The notes below the pieces were generated by a model, which was given only the letters and a program-made list of their open reading frames with translations, ran no database searches and was not told the DNA's origin. This document shows positions 50,633 to 59,847 of a DNA stretch of 64,000 bases, one piece after another. This DNA is from an uncultured Bartonella sp. (GTDB lineage Bacteria > Pseudomonadota > Alphaproteobacteria > Rhizobiales > Rhizobiaceae), in contig NZ_CAMLFE010000001.1 in the NCBI RefSeq assembly GCF_946479275.1, positions 62,001 to 126,000 of the forward strand, given 5' to 3'. Made by a program: the position numbers and the translations under genes. Position 1 is the stretch's first letter. Every line of letters begins with the position of its first letter.

Positions 50633-51118
50633 TTAAAGATGATTAACTTCCTTTTCGATCATCATATAATCGAGTGGTAATTCGGTTGTATATTTTATTT
50701 GTTCCATCGCAAACGCTGACGATACATCCCTGATGTCAATTTTTGCGATAAGTTTTTTATAAAAAACATCATAAGCGGCAATATCAGGGACAACGACGCG
50801 TAGCAAATAATCGACGTCGCCGCTCATCCGGTAAAATTCCACGACTTCGGGAAAAGCGTGAACGACTTCTGAAAACCTTTTTAGCCATTCGTGATTATGC
50901 GCGCCGGTTCTCACTGAAACGAAAACAGTGACCCGCGTATTGACTTTCTCTGGCGATAGAATTGCAACGCGGCGTTGAATGACCCCGTCTTCTTCCAGTT
51001 TCTGTATACGCCGCCAACAGGGTGTAGTAGAAAGCCCCACTTTCTTGGCAATGTCTGCAACAGCAAGTGTTGCGTCCTCCTGCAAGAGACGAAGAATTTT
51101 TCTATCAAGACGATCCAT
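50633..51118 (-). CDS. Lrp/AsnC-family regulator
   Basis: 161 residues from ATG 51118. HTH (about 1-50): MDRLDRKILRLLQEDATLAV, LSTTPCWRRIQKLEEDGVI. AsnC effector domain with DVDYLLRVVVPDIAAYDVFY. Directs amino-acid-linked gene control. It precedes thiM on the same strand with a 2-base gap, so co-transcription is likely. Confidence 0.93.
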   Translation of the reverse strand: MDRLDRKILRLLQEDATLAVADIAKKVGLSTTPCWRRIQKLEEDGVIQRRVAILSPEKVNTRVTVFVSVRTGAHNHEWLKRFSEVVHAFPEVVEFYRMSGDVDYLLRVVVPDIAAYDVFYKKLIAKIDIRDVSSAFAMEQIKYTTELPLDYMMIEKEVNHL

Positions 51119-51213
51119 TATCGCATCCAAAAAATTTAATAAAGCCAAATTCCAATTCTATATATAGAAAATAAATTCTTTTTAATAGTAATAAATAAAA
51201 ATTATTCTACAAT

Positions 51214-51879
51214 TTATCGAATGTACGTTTCTACCAGTCGCTTAAGCGTTGGTAGTAATTCACTTTCAAACCACGGATTACATTTAATCCAATGAGTATT
51301 TCTCCATGAAGGGTGGGGGATGGGAAGAACGTGATATCCCTTAGGCTGGGTTATAGGGAGAATATTTTTCCAGTTTTTGACTGTATCGGTAACCGATTTT
51401 TCTTCAAGATTGGAAATGTGATATTTCTGGGCATAGCCGCCTATTGCGATGACCAGTTCTACTTGCGGCATTAATTTGAACACACGCTCGTGCCAGGTCA
51501 ACTTGCATTCTTTTCTCGGTGGAAGGTCGCTTTTCGATTTGCTGTAACCGGGAAAACAGAATCCCATCGGTATGATGGCAAATTTATCTTTGTCGTAAAA
51601 GCTGTCGCGGTTCACACCAAGCCATTCACGCAAGCGGTCTCCTGAAGGGTCGTTAAAAGGTATGCCGGTTTTATGAACGCGCATCCCCGGAGCTTGTCCG
51701 GCTATGACAATTCGAGCCGTAGATGAAAGATAGGCCACAGGTCGAGGTTGCTGTGGAAGCCGTGGTAAGAACAGCGGTTTATCGTAGCAAATGCGACAAG
51801 CCGAAATCTGTTTTTCCAAACGCATAATTTCTCGAGAGTCTGTATCAAATTCCTTTGTCATAGCTGCAATATGAGTCAA
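51214..51879 (-). CDS. uracil-DNA glycosylase family protein
   Basis: 221 residues. UDG motif 1 IVIAGQAPGMRVHKTGIPFNDPSG and motif 2 VLPIPHPSWRN near residue 190; CRICY early. Similar to family 4/5-like single-domain uracil glycosylases often named uracil-DNA glycosylase family; the Fe-S cluster cysteines are not all present. M7 is an alternative start. May repair DNA or act on RNA; exact substrate unclear. Confidence 0.82.
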   Translation of the reverse strand: MTHIAAMTKEFDTDSREIMRLEKQISACRICYDKPLFLPRLPQQPRPVAYLSSTARIVIAGQAPGMRVHKTGIPFNDPSGDRLREWLGVNRDSFYDKDKFAIIPMGFCFPGYSKSKSDLPPRKECKLTWHERVFKLMPQVELVIAIGGYAQKYHISNLEEKSVTDTVKNWKNILPITQPKGYHVLPIPHPSWRNTHWIKCNPWFESELLPTLKRLVETYIR

Positions 51880-52472
51880 TCAGGATATTCCTTCAATGAT
51901 TACACTCACGGTTCACGAAAAAAGGCCAGAGGATATGAAGGTCGTCAAATAGAATGTTATTCAAGTTAACTGAAAACGATCAATAAGTAAAAACATAAAA
52001 TTATCGAAATGACGTTGATTTTAAAAATATGTACAAACGAATAATTAATAAAAAATAAAATATATATCCGTGATATTATTATAAAATTTTATAACTTATA
52101 ATAACATTAAATATAATAATTTTTAACCAATTATAAAATCATAAATTTATTTAAAAAATATTTGTTATTTTGTGAATAATGTCAAGAACAAAAAGGAGTT
52201 GTGAAACATCGCTGTTCAAAACTTATAAAGACATTCACATTGACAAAAAAGATTAGGTACATTTGCAGTCAAACACCGGCTATTGGTGAGTGCGTTGATA
52301 AGTCAGCCGCAAGTTATGAGAGGATTAAATAGTAAATCGAATTGCCATTTGAAGCCGGCTGATCCTCACAAAAAAGCGTGTTCTATTAAAAATGCGTCAA
52401 TCGGATACAGCAATGATTGTATTGATATGTTTCGATTTCGTCGAAACACCGCTCGGTTCAATCTTAAAACAA
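51880..52472. other. AT-rich intergenic region
   Basis: 593 bases with no supported gene. The part 51960-52170 is extremely AT-rich (runs of A and T with almost no G/C). The nuclease gene end at 52473 follows. No RNA gene or repeat recognised. Confidence 0.6.
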
Positions 52473-53009
52473 TCAACGAGGATGGGCGCGGCGCCAAGCA
52501 TGAGGCCATTCGAATGAACCAGCCCATATGCCGAGCTTTTGTTTACGAGCATCCGATTCTTCCTGTTTATAATCGTAATAGCTGACTGCCCAACCGTCTT
52601 TAACCATTTCTCGGTTGAGGTCATGGTCTCCGGCGCGACATTTGGCCAATAGACGATCGAATTTATCTCTTTTTGTCGATGTGCAACTGATTTCGTTTCC
52701 ACCGATCAATTCTTCAAGATGTTGTTTGGCTAATTCACCACAAGGGTAGGAGGCTCCGTCTTTGTCACAAAATTGGTGAAGTTCCGGAGCATCAATCCCT
52801 AAAAGGCGGACTTTTTGTCCATCAAGATGGAGAGAATCACCATCCGAAAGTCGAGTTTTCCCGCGGATAACCTCGACTTTTTCAGGTTGGTAGGAAGGTT
52901 CGTTTTGAACGACGGATTTCTTCGTTCCGGAAAAATAGAGATAGGCGGCAATGGCAACAACCGCCAATGCCACGACAATATCCACAAAATTGATATTTCT
53001 GCGCATCAT
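52473..53009 (-). CDS. membrane-anchored thermonuclease-like protein
   Basis: 178 residues. One N-terminal helix (about 8-26) then an SNase domain: LSDGDSLHLDGQKVRLLGIDAPELHQ (Asp, Arg, Glu), DKFDRLLAKC (Arg) and LNREMVKDGWAVSY. Staphylococcal nuclease-type residues are kept. Likely a periplasmic nuclease. Two Cys pairs (CDKDGASYPC) may make a disulfide. Alternative start at residue 2 (ATG). Confidence 0.88.
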   Translation of the reverse strand: MMRRNINFVDIVVALAVVAIAAYLYFSGTKKSVVQNEPSYQPEKVEVIRGKTRLSDGDSLHLDGQKVRLLGIDAPELHQFCDKDGASYPCGELAKQHLEELIGGNEISCTSTKRDKFDRLLAKCRAGDHDLNREMVKDGWAVSYYDYKQEESDARKQKLGIWAGSFEWPHAWRRAHPR

Positions 53010-53063
53010 CGATTTTGTAGTTCATGTTTTGAAAAACTGGAAGGACTTGTTCAAAACAAGATT

Positions 53064-53687
53064 TTAACTGATCGGCACCATGACATGTTTTTTATAGCCT
53101 GGCCGGGCTTGCAGTTTTTGATACCAAGCCTCGACATTGCTGAATTTGTTTTTGCGTGGCAATTCCATGGCATAATAATAATAGATAAATACACCCGGAA
53201 TAATATCGCCAATGCCCAGGTTTTCGCCGGAAAGAAACGGTTGTTTCTTTAATTCGCCATCCATAATAGATAGCCCTTTTTCAAATTTTTCAACGCTATC
53301 CGTTACTTTTTGTTGATCGCGTTTTTCCGGTGCAAGACGCACGACATTCATAAGAAGATCGACAAACGGGTTAAACAACGTTGCCATTGTCCAATCCATC
53401 CATTTTTCAGCTGCGGCACGTTTGCCGCAATCTTCAATCCACAACACGCCTTTACCATAACGGGCAGCAAGGTAACGTACGATCGTGTTGGATTCCCAAA
53501 GAACCAAGTCGTCGTCCTTGATAGTGGGAACCAAGCCATTCGGATTGAGTGCTAAAAATTCGGGTGTATCCAACCCGCCATACGGGCCACCAGCTTTTAT
53601 GAACTGATAGTCGAGCCCGATTTCTTCGAGTGTCCAAAGAACTTTTTTTACATTGCTGGACGTAGGGCGTCCCCACAGTACGAGCAT
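53064..53687 (-). CDS. glutathione S-transferase
   Basis: 207 residues. N-domain (1-80): LVLWGRPTSSNVKKVLWTLEEIG with the Ser/Asn glutathione site and LNPNGLVPTIKDDDLVLWES (cis-Pro and the ES turn). C-domain helices, GENLGIGDIIPGVFIYYY. Soluble detoxifying or redox enzyme. Follows mobB with 1 base gap. Confidence 0.93.
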   Translation of the reverse strand: MLVLWGRPTSSNVKKVLWTLEEIGLDYQFIKAGGPYGGLDTPEFLALNPNGLVPTIKDDDLVLWESNTIVRYLAARYGKGVLWIEDCGKRAAAEKWMDWTMATLFNPFVDLLMNVVRLAPEKRDQQKVTDSVEKFEKGLSIMDGELKKQPFLSGENLGIGDIIPGVFIYYYYAMELPRKNKFSNVEAWYQKLQARPGYKKHVMVPIS

Positions 53688-53688
53688 T

Positions 53689-54216
53689 CTATGCCTCTTG
53701 TTTGTGTTCGAGTTTCATATGGTCAACAATGAAATCTGCAATTGCTTGTACATCATCAATGTTGAAATACGGCAAATGCTTTTCTTCCACCGGCTTATCC
53801 GATGCAATAGCGACAATATGAGGATCAGATTTGTTAAGGGGGTCGCCAACTTTCCCGCCGGTACGACGAACTTCCAACTTGTCGTGGTTATCACGCTTGT
53901 ATCCCTCGACAATCACAAGATCACAGGGGGATAAAAGCTCGAGAATTCTTGAGAGCGGAGTTTCTTCTTCCGCTTTGTTTTCATGAATGAGTGCAAAGCG
54001 CCTTGAAGATACAACGGCGACTTCCTGAGCTCCGGATTTGCGATGACGCCATGAATCGGTATTTTCATGGTCAATATCGAAATCATGATGTGCATGTTTG
54101 ATCGTTGAAATTTTGTAACCACGTGAGGTCAACTCTTCGACAAGGCGTACGACCATTGTCGTTTTTCCATTGTTTTTCCAGCCGGTTACGCCAAATACTT
54201 TAAGCTTTGGTTTCAT
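53689..54216 (-). CDS. mobB: molybdopterin-guanine dinucleotide biosynthesis adaptor
   Basis: 175 residues. P-loop GWKNNGKTTMVVRLVEEL, then STIKHAHHDFDID and DLVIVEGYKRDNHDKLEV. GTP-binding partner that assists MobA in making MGD cofactor. The start overlaps the end of mobA by 17 bases. One transcript with mobA and the GST gene. Confidence 0.94.
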   Translation of the reverse strand: MKPKLKVFGVTGWKNNGKTTMVVRLVEELTSRGYKISTIKHAHHDFDIDHENTDSWRHRKSGAQEVAVVSSRRFALIHENKAEEETPLSRILELLSPCDLVIVEGYKRDNHDKLEVRRTGGKVGDPLNKSDPHIVAIASDKPVEEKHLPYFNIDDVQAIADFIVDHMKLEHKQEA

Positions 54217-54814
54217 TTTTTATCCCGAATTTATCCTGTAAATATTGATAATCTTCCGGCGTGTTGACGTTGAAGAATGCACCTTCAGAATAGATATTGT
54301 CAAACCGCACTATAGACACATTATGAGCAAAAGCGAATGACCGAATACTTTTATTTTCCGCACCTTTCAAGAATTCGAAAAGATAGGATCTGAGGTTCGT
54401 TGGCCAAAGTGCAAATGTCGGTTGAAGCCCTGATGGTGTGGAGGCCATCCTCAAAGTGGTATTTTTGTCAATATCCGACGTGATTCTTAAAAAAAACTCG
54501 TCTGGTATAATCGGACAATCTACAGGCATTGTCAGAACGAGATCGTATTTATTTGCAAAAGCATATTTCAGACCCGCATAAACGCCTGCAAGCGGCCCGC
54601 CATATCGGATTTCTGCGGGGTCTTCGAGAACCGGAATAGGTGCAAACGCATTGAGACTATATGTGTTTGAGCTGATAGCTATCGGAAAACCGTGCCTCTT
54701 GAAAGTCTCGATCTGGTTTTGAATAAGGCTTTTCCCGTCAAATTCGAGCCCCGCTTTATCCCGCCCCATGCGAGACGAATGTCCCCCTGCCAATATCAAT
54801 CCTAAAATTTTCAT
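54200..54814 (-). CDS. mobA: molybdenum cofactor guanylyltransferase
   Basis: 204 residues. GTP-binding LILAGGHSSRMGRDKAGLEFDGK, metal site MPVDCPIIPDEF and VNTPEDYQYL near the end. Adds GMP to molybdopterin. Length usual. Heads mobA-mobB-GST transcript. Confidence 0.95.
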   Translation of the reverse strand: MKILGLILAGGHSSRMGRDKAGLEFDGKSLIQNQIETFKRHGFPIAISSNTYSLNAFAPIPVLEDPAEIRYGGPLAGVYAGLKYAFANKYDLVLTMPVDCPIIPDEFFLRITSDIDKNTTLRMASTPSGLQPTFALWPTNLRSYLFEFLKGAENKSIRSFAFAHNVSIVRFDNIYSEGAFFNVNTPEDYQYLQDKFGIKNETKA

Positions 54815-55344
54815 AGATTCAACTCGGAAATCTTATTCTACCTACGTTGATCAAGACGAGAACGTAACATACCGATAATCAAGTTTACATCGAATGTGTC
54901 ATTTGTTGAAAATAACATCCAATCGCACTGCTAACTTTTCGGATACCAATTTTAGAGGATGAATGGCGTAAAGTCGATAAAAATACCGCGTAATTTTTAT
55001 TGACTTTCATCATTATCAGAGTCGTCAATTTTTTTAAAACAGGTAAAACCCAACAATTTCATTGAGTAATCACAAACGCGCTGAATGAGCTTTTGCAATC
55101 AGCCTACCATTCGGACATCGCTCAAAACTCAATAAAGGCACGTTGGTTCACTGAAAAAAACTGAGTTGCATCGATTTGTGACAATTGATCCTAAGAAAAC
55201 TACTGCCGACTTTCGGCTGATAACAATGTCGGCGAGATGGACAACAATCCGGGTAGAAAATTTTTCGGTTCTAGCCGCTCGTTTAAGAGCTTGGTTACTA
55301 AAATCTTTTAAAAGATTTTTGTTATTTCTCGGATACCTCAGACC
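54815..55344. other. intergenic region between mobA and L,D-transpeptidase
   Basis: 530 bases between divergent genes with no supported gene; probably holds both promoters. Short antisense frames here lack ribosome sites and family resemblance. Confidence 0.5.
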
Positions 55345-57354
55345 ATGTTTCAAAAACGAATTTCGCGCCTTATTTTTACGTTTTTTGCCAGTACGGTCCT
55401 TTATGCCTCTCCGTATTATGGCGTTGAAAAGGCTGCTGCGATCAATAATTTGATGGAGCTTTTCAGCAAAAAGCAAAAACCTGCGCCCGTACTTGAAATG
55501 CCGGTAGAGTCCGGTCATCAGTCCGACACACAAGGAAAATCAGCTAACACGTCCCCAAACTCACTGCCAAATACACCCCCGGATGCACGAGCGAAAAAAA
55601 CCAACATCAATTTAAGTAGGCGTGTAACTGTCGAGAGCCCGAAAACTTTTACCTATAGGCCTGAACGCCTTGTTCCAGTCGAGTTTTCGAACATTGATTT
55701 CATAGAAACAAATTCGACTATCAAATCGGCGGTTCCAGCCCGATTGCCGTTGACAGAACCTTATAATGTTATTCTGGAGGGTGTAAATTCTGGGCAAAAT
55801 ACTGATACAGACCAATCTTTAAAATCGGATTTTTCTCATATTGATGTGAAGGTAGAAGACTCGCTTGCCGATCCAGTTACCAGACATTACGTGAATAAAC
55901 CTGATCTTATGTGGTCTGTGAACGGCAAAGTTACTGACAAGGCCAGAGACGTGATGCACTTTTTGGCCAGAGTCGACGATGACGGGTTGGAGCCACTGGA
56001 TTATTTTGTGAAGCTACCAGATGAAAATCTTGCGGCCGAAGAACGCAATCTTGCATTCACCAATTTTGATGTCGCTCTGACAAGCCGTGTTCTTCGTTAC
56101 ATTCAGGACGCATCGAATGGTCGTATTATCGCTGATCGTCTCTCACCTTTTCATGATTTACCACGTCGTCAGATTGATTTTGAAAAAGAACTGGACAGAT
56201 TGGCAATAAGTGAAAATCCTGTTGCCGATCTAGAGGCCTACCTGCCACAATCCGAATCGTACAAGACATTGAAACATGCTCTGGCACAAATGCCTAAGAG
56301 CGACCATGGCGATAATATCGAAATATCATTGAAGACGGTCATTAAACCCGGTGAAACGAACGGGAACTTACCACTTTTTATAAGTCTACTTCTGAAACGG
56401 GCACCGTCCGGTTATCTCTCCGATCATAAATCGACATTGGAAAGGTTCCTGCACGAAACCAGCTATAATGCGAAATTGGTAGAGAGTGTCAAAGACTATC
56501 AAAAATTCGTAGGCAAAACGGCGGACGGTGTTATTGGGCCTGCAACGGTCGCGACGTTGGTAAACAATACAGTCGAAACAAAAAGACAAAAAATTGTTGA
56601 TTCGATGGAGCGCTTGCGCTGGCTCCCGCACGACTTCGGTTCCCGTTATGTGCTCATCAATCAGGCTGCGTTCAGAGGGCAGTATGTCGAAAACAACGTT
56701 GTGAAACTTGATATGAAAGTGGTGGTCGGTAGTCCTCAAAGACAAACTTATTTTTTTTATGACAAAATAAGACTGGTTACATTTAATCCGTCTTGGGGCG
56801 TGCCTCATTCGATAGTTGTTAACGAAATGGTCCCGCGTATCATGCAGGATTCAGGCTATCTTCAACGCAACAATTATGAGCTTTATGATAGTTCGGGCAG
56901 GGTGGTTTCGGCGTCATCTGTCAATTGGCAACAGGTGGCTAACAAAGGACGTGGAATCAGTATTCGACAGACACCGGGGAAAAACAATGCCCTTGGAGAA
57001 CTCAAAATACTTTTTCCAAACAAGCATGATATCTATCTTCATGATACGCCCAACAAGACAGCATTTTCGCGTGACATGCGTGCGCTTAGTCACGGTTGTG
57101 TGCGTCTCGAATATCCGAGGGAAATGGCAGCCGCAGTGCTTGGCAAAAATGTTGATGATCTGAAGCCCTATTTTGCAAAAGGCGAGCGGAGTTTGTCGTT
57201 AGCCGAACCCGTTCCGGTTTACCTCACCTATTTTACTGCTTGGCCAGATCCGAAAAGTGGAAAGATAAATTATTACGATGATATCTATGGTCGTGACGAG
57301 TTGATGGCAGGTGCTGTTACAAAAACAGAGTCAGTCCGGAAATCGGACATTTAG
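55345..57354 (+). CDS. L,D-transpeptidase (YcbB/LdtD-like)
   Basis: 669 residues. N-terminal signal or anchor (about 1-30), a long Pro/Ser/Asn-rich linker (about 45-130), scaffold region, a peptidoglycan-binding domain (about 365-410, VKDYQKFVGKTADGVIGPAT) and the YkuD catalytic domain: LHDTPNKTAFSRDMRALSHGCVRLE with catalytic Cys in SHGCVR. It makes 3-3 crosslinks in peptidoglycan. Large YcbB-type; family usual length 550-650. Confidence 0.93.
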   Translation: MFQKRISRLIFTFFASTVLYASPYYGVEKAAAINNLMELFSKKQKPAPVLEMPVESGHQSDTQGKSANTSPNSLPNTPPDARAKKTNINLSRRVTVESPKTFTYRPERLVPVEFSNIDFIETNSTIKSAVPARLPLTEPYNVILEGVNSGQNTDTDQSLKSDFSHIDVKVEDSLADPVTRHYVNKPDLMWSVNGKVTDKARDVMHFLARVDDDGLEPLDYFVKLPDENLAAEERNLAFTNFDVALTSRVLRYIQDASNGRIIADRLSPFHDLPRRQIDFEKELDRLAISENPVADLEAYLPQSESYKTLKHALAQMPKSDHGDNIEISLKTVIKPGETNGNLPLFISLLLKRAPSGYLSDHKSTLERFLHETSYNAKLVESVKDYQKFVGKTADGVIGPATVATLVNNTVETKRQKIVDSMERLRWLPHDFGSRYVLINQAAFRGQYVENNVVKLDMKVVVGSPQRQTYFFYDKIRLVTFNPSWGVPHSIVVNEMVPRIMQDSGYLQRNNYELYDSSGRVVSASSVNWQQVANKGRGISIRQTPGKNNALGELKILFPNKHDIYLHDTPNKTAFSRDMRALSHGCVRLEYPREMAAAVLGKNVDDLKPYFAKGERSLSLAEPVPVYLTYFTAWPDPKSGKINYYDDIYGRDELMAGAVTKTESVRKSDI

Positions 57355-58119
57355 TCGAATTAAATTTCAAGCTTTTGCAAATATCGGGCTGGTTTAAAAA
57401 ACCAAATTCAACACTGTTAAAATGGCACTGCCTCGTCGTTGGATGAGAAAGTGTCATCCATTCAGCTCAAAAGTGCAAGTTTAGATCAGGTAACCCGAAA
57501 ATGGCCGGGATGATTATCGGTCACTATGGATACTTGTAAATATTGGTTCAAAAGATCCCTTTCGTATTTGTCGTCGTGCTCTTGCCAGATGCTGTTTAAA
57601 CAACGTCATACATAAAATGCCATGCCGAATATAGAACAAAGCAATTTGACTTATTGTACGGTGAGATTCATTTGGCCGTAAGATCGGCAGGCTGCTTTCC
57701 TCAAAGCAATGGCATCTTCTCTGACTTTTCCTAATTGGCTTTTCTTCGCGCTAATTTTATCCCGAATAGTTAGCCGGCTTATTGGATGCTTTCGGATGAA
57801 TGGATAAAGTGGCTAGCAAAGAGTGAGTAGCGGTTAAGGCTCGGGGTTATCTCTTGATCGTATTAGCTTGCCATTTGGAATCGCACCTTGCGGTAAAAAT
57901 TATATCGCTTGAGTGAGCGTTTTATAACTATCAAAAAACGCGTTACCTAGTGAGACCCATCTTGATATCTGAAACGAACAAATCAACACGTCTATGTGGG
58001 AATGTGAATGACTATCCAGATAGGGACAACTGCCCCTAACTCAATATCAACCATCAGGAACGAACAAATAAAAAAGCCGCTTCTTTTTAAAGAAGCGGCT
58101 TTTTTGTTAAGAAAAACAA
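57355..58119. other. long intergenic region
   Basis: 765 bases without a supported gene on either strand, between ldt and rpmG. No RNA gene or repeat is recognised apart from the hairpin at 58068-58106. It could hold a degraded gene or a small RNA, but nothing can be supported. Confidence 0.5.
58068..58106 (-). terminator. terminator of rpmG (possibly bidirectional)
   Basis: A 12-bp stem AAGCCGCTTCTT/AAGAAGCGGCTT with short loop, flanked by A-run on the left and T-run on the right, so it can act on both strands. It is directly downstream of rpmG. Confidence 0.9.
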
Positions 58120-58287
58120 TTACTTGATTTTTGTTTCTTTGAACTCGACGTGCTTTTTAGCAATCGGGTCATATTTACGTTTTGTCATCTTTTCTGTCAT
58201 TGTGCGACTATTTTTCTTTGTAACGTAGAAAAAGCCGGTATCTGCAGTCGACAAAAGCTTGATTTTAATGGATGCTGCTTTAGCCAT
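58120..58287 (-). CDS. rpmG: 50S ribosomal protein L33
   Basis: 55 residues from ATG 58287 (AGGATCC upstream). [40 protein letters not shown] and [17 protein letters not shown]. The zinc-binding Cys pairs are absent, the zinc-free form usual in alphaproteobacteria. Small basic protein of the large subunit near the E-site. Confidence 0.97.
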   Translation of the reverse strand: MAKAASIKIKLLSTADTGFFYVTKKNSRTMTEKMTKRKYDPIAKKHVEFKETKIK

Positions 58288-58392
58288 AATTAAGGATCCT
58301 GTTCCTGAATATAAATTCACCACCTTCAAACCGGACGCGATATTCCGATGCAAGTGGATTTTGCCGCGACACTAAGGATGTTATACAAAAAG

Positions 58393-59568
58393 TCAAGAGC
58401 GGATTAGCTTTAACACCATTCTTGAGACCACTAAAATGATATAAAGTCCGAAAAATGTAGCCATTGTGTCCGAAAAGCCAAAGGGCGGGAAAATATCCAT
58501 AGCTTTACCGATTGCTGTCGGTCCGATCAGCATCCCGATGCCGTAGCAGAAAATAAACGCCGAATTGGCGGCTGCCAGTTCGAAACCTTTAAGCCTTGAG
58601 CCTAGTTGAGCAAGACCGATCGTATAAAGTCCGGCAGAGACGCCGCCGAGAATAAATAGGTCAAGTGTTAACATCCATTTTACATTGGCAATCCATGGAA
58701 TCAATAAGGTGCCAATCAAGCCGATGATTGCGCATCCTGTTAATGGATAGCGCCTGTCCGTTACAAAATCGCTGATAATGCCAATTGGAATAAGCAGCAG
58801 TACATTTCCCAATGCCAGGACAGACATGAATTTTGCCGCTTCGCTTTCGCTATAGCCGAGATTGAGACTGAATGGTGTGATCAGCGTCAAAGCGCCCATC
58901 TGTATGGCACCGTAAACAAGAACTGCCATAGTGGAACTTGGGACAGCAAAAATATATCTAAAAAAGGCGACGTGATCACTATCTTTAAACTGCGGGCTCA
59001 AATTCCACGCAACAATGATCGGTATTGCAGCAATAGCAATCAGAAAGCAGGCGGTGCCAAATGGTGTAAATCCTTGGCTGCCGACATGGGCAAGAAGGGT
59101 AGGGCCAATGGTAAAGCCGAGACCCAATGTAATTGCATATATAGCAAGAATCGTGGCGCGTTTTGCCGGGGGCGCGGAACTGTTTATCCAGAATTCGGAT
59201 AAAACGAACATCACGGTGATCGCAAAATGCAGGGTGAAACGCAAAACAAACCAGACGACGATCGATTGAAAATAATAGAAGCCTAAAAAACTTGCACATC
59301 CGACGGCCATCATTGTCAGAATTGAACGAGCAACTCCGAGTTTTTTTGCGATGCGGGCGCTAAAGACCGCCGCGATTATTGTGGCAATACCACCTACTGT
59401 ACCACTATAGCCGATGACACTGCTGGAAAAGCCTCTTGCAGCCATCAAGATTGAAATAAGCTGTGTTCCCAATCCCAAAGCTATTCCGACCGCGCCGATT
59501 GTTGCTGTTGCAGCCGAAATCGCGCGCCAAGGCTTCGCATTCTGGGAGGATGAATCGGATTGCATCAT
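58393..59568 (-). CDS. MFS transporter (YcaD-like)
   Basis: 391 residues, 12 hydrophobic segments. Typical half-motifs: SARIAKKLGVARSILTMMAVG between helices 2 and 3 and GIISDFVTDRRYPLTGCAI between 8 and 9. Resembles YcaD/UMF-type small MFS proteins. Substrate unknown. Between rpmG and rnr, as in related Rhizobiales. Confidence 0.85.
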   Translation of the reverse strand: MMQSDSSSQNAKPWRAISAATATIGAVGIALGLGTQLISILMAARGFSSSVIGYSGTVGGIATIIAAVFSARIAKKLGVARSILTMMAVGCASFLGFYYFQSIVVWFVLRFTLHFAITVMFVLSEFWINSSAPPAKRATILAIYAITLGLGFTIGPTLLAHVGSQGFTPFGTACFLIAIAAIPIIVAWNLSPQFKDSDHVAFFRYIFAVPSSTMAVLVYGAIQMGALTLITPFSLNLGYSESEAAKFMSVLALGNVLLLIPIGIISDFVTDRRYPLTGCAIIGLIGTLLIPWIANVKWMLTLDLFILGGVSAGLYTIGLAQLGSRLKGFELAAANSAFIFCYGIGMLIGPTAIGKAMDIFPPFGFSDTMATFFGLYIILVVSRMVLKLIRS

Positions 59569-59847
59569 GGACTATTCTGTCATCGCTCATATAGCCTTTG
59601 CAGACAAATTTTCTGCGGAAAGTAACTTTATTGGATTTCGGCAAGGCCGTTAAATGCCGTTCATGCTGGATAGGTTTTAATTAGAATGCTTACAGATTTA
59701 TCTACTCCTACACGCCGAGTCAAACTGCTCAATCCGGATTCAAGTGAAGTGGTTCACGACACAATCGGATTTCAACTCTATCGGCTGTTGATAATAATCA
59801 TTCTTTTTATGGCGATCTAAAATAAAATTATTCGATAACGAAGTCGA

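Noticed and set aside
50620..50640. TPP riboswitch upstream of thiM
   Set aside because: The thiM start is 2 bases after the Lrp gene, leaving no room for a leader.
55129..55533. 134-residue minus-strand ORF between mobA and ldt
   Set aside because: Overlaps the start of the transpeptidase gene antisense and shows no recognisable features.
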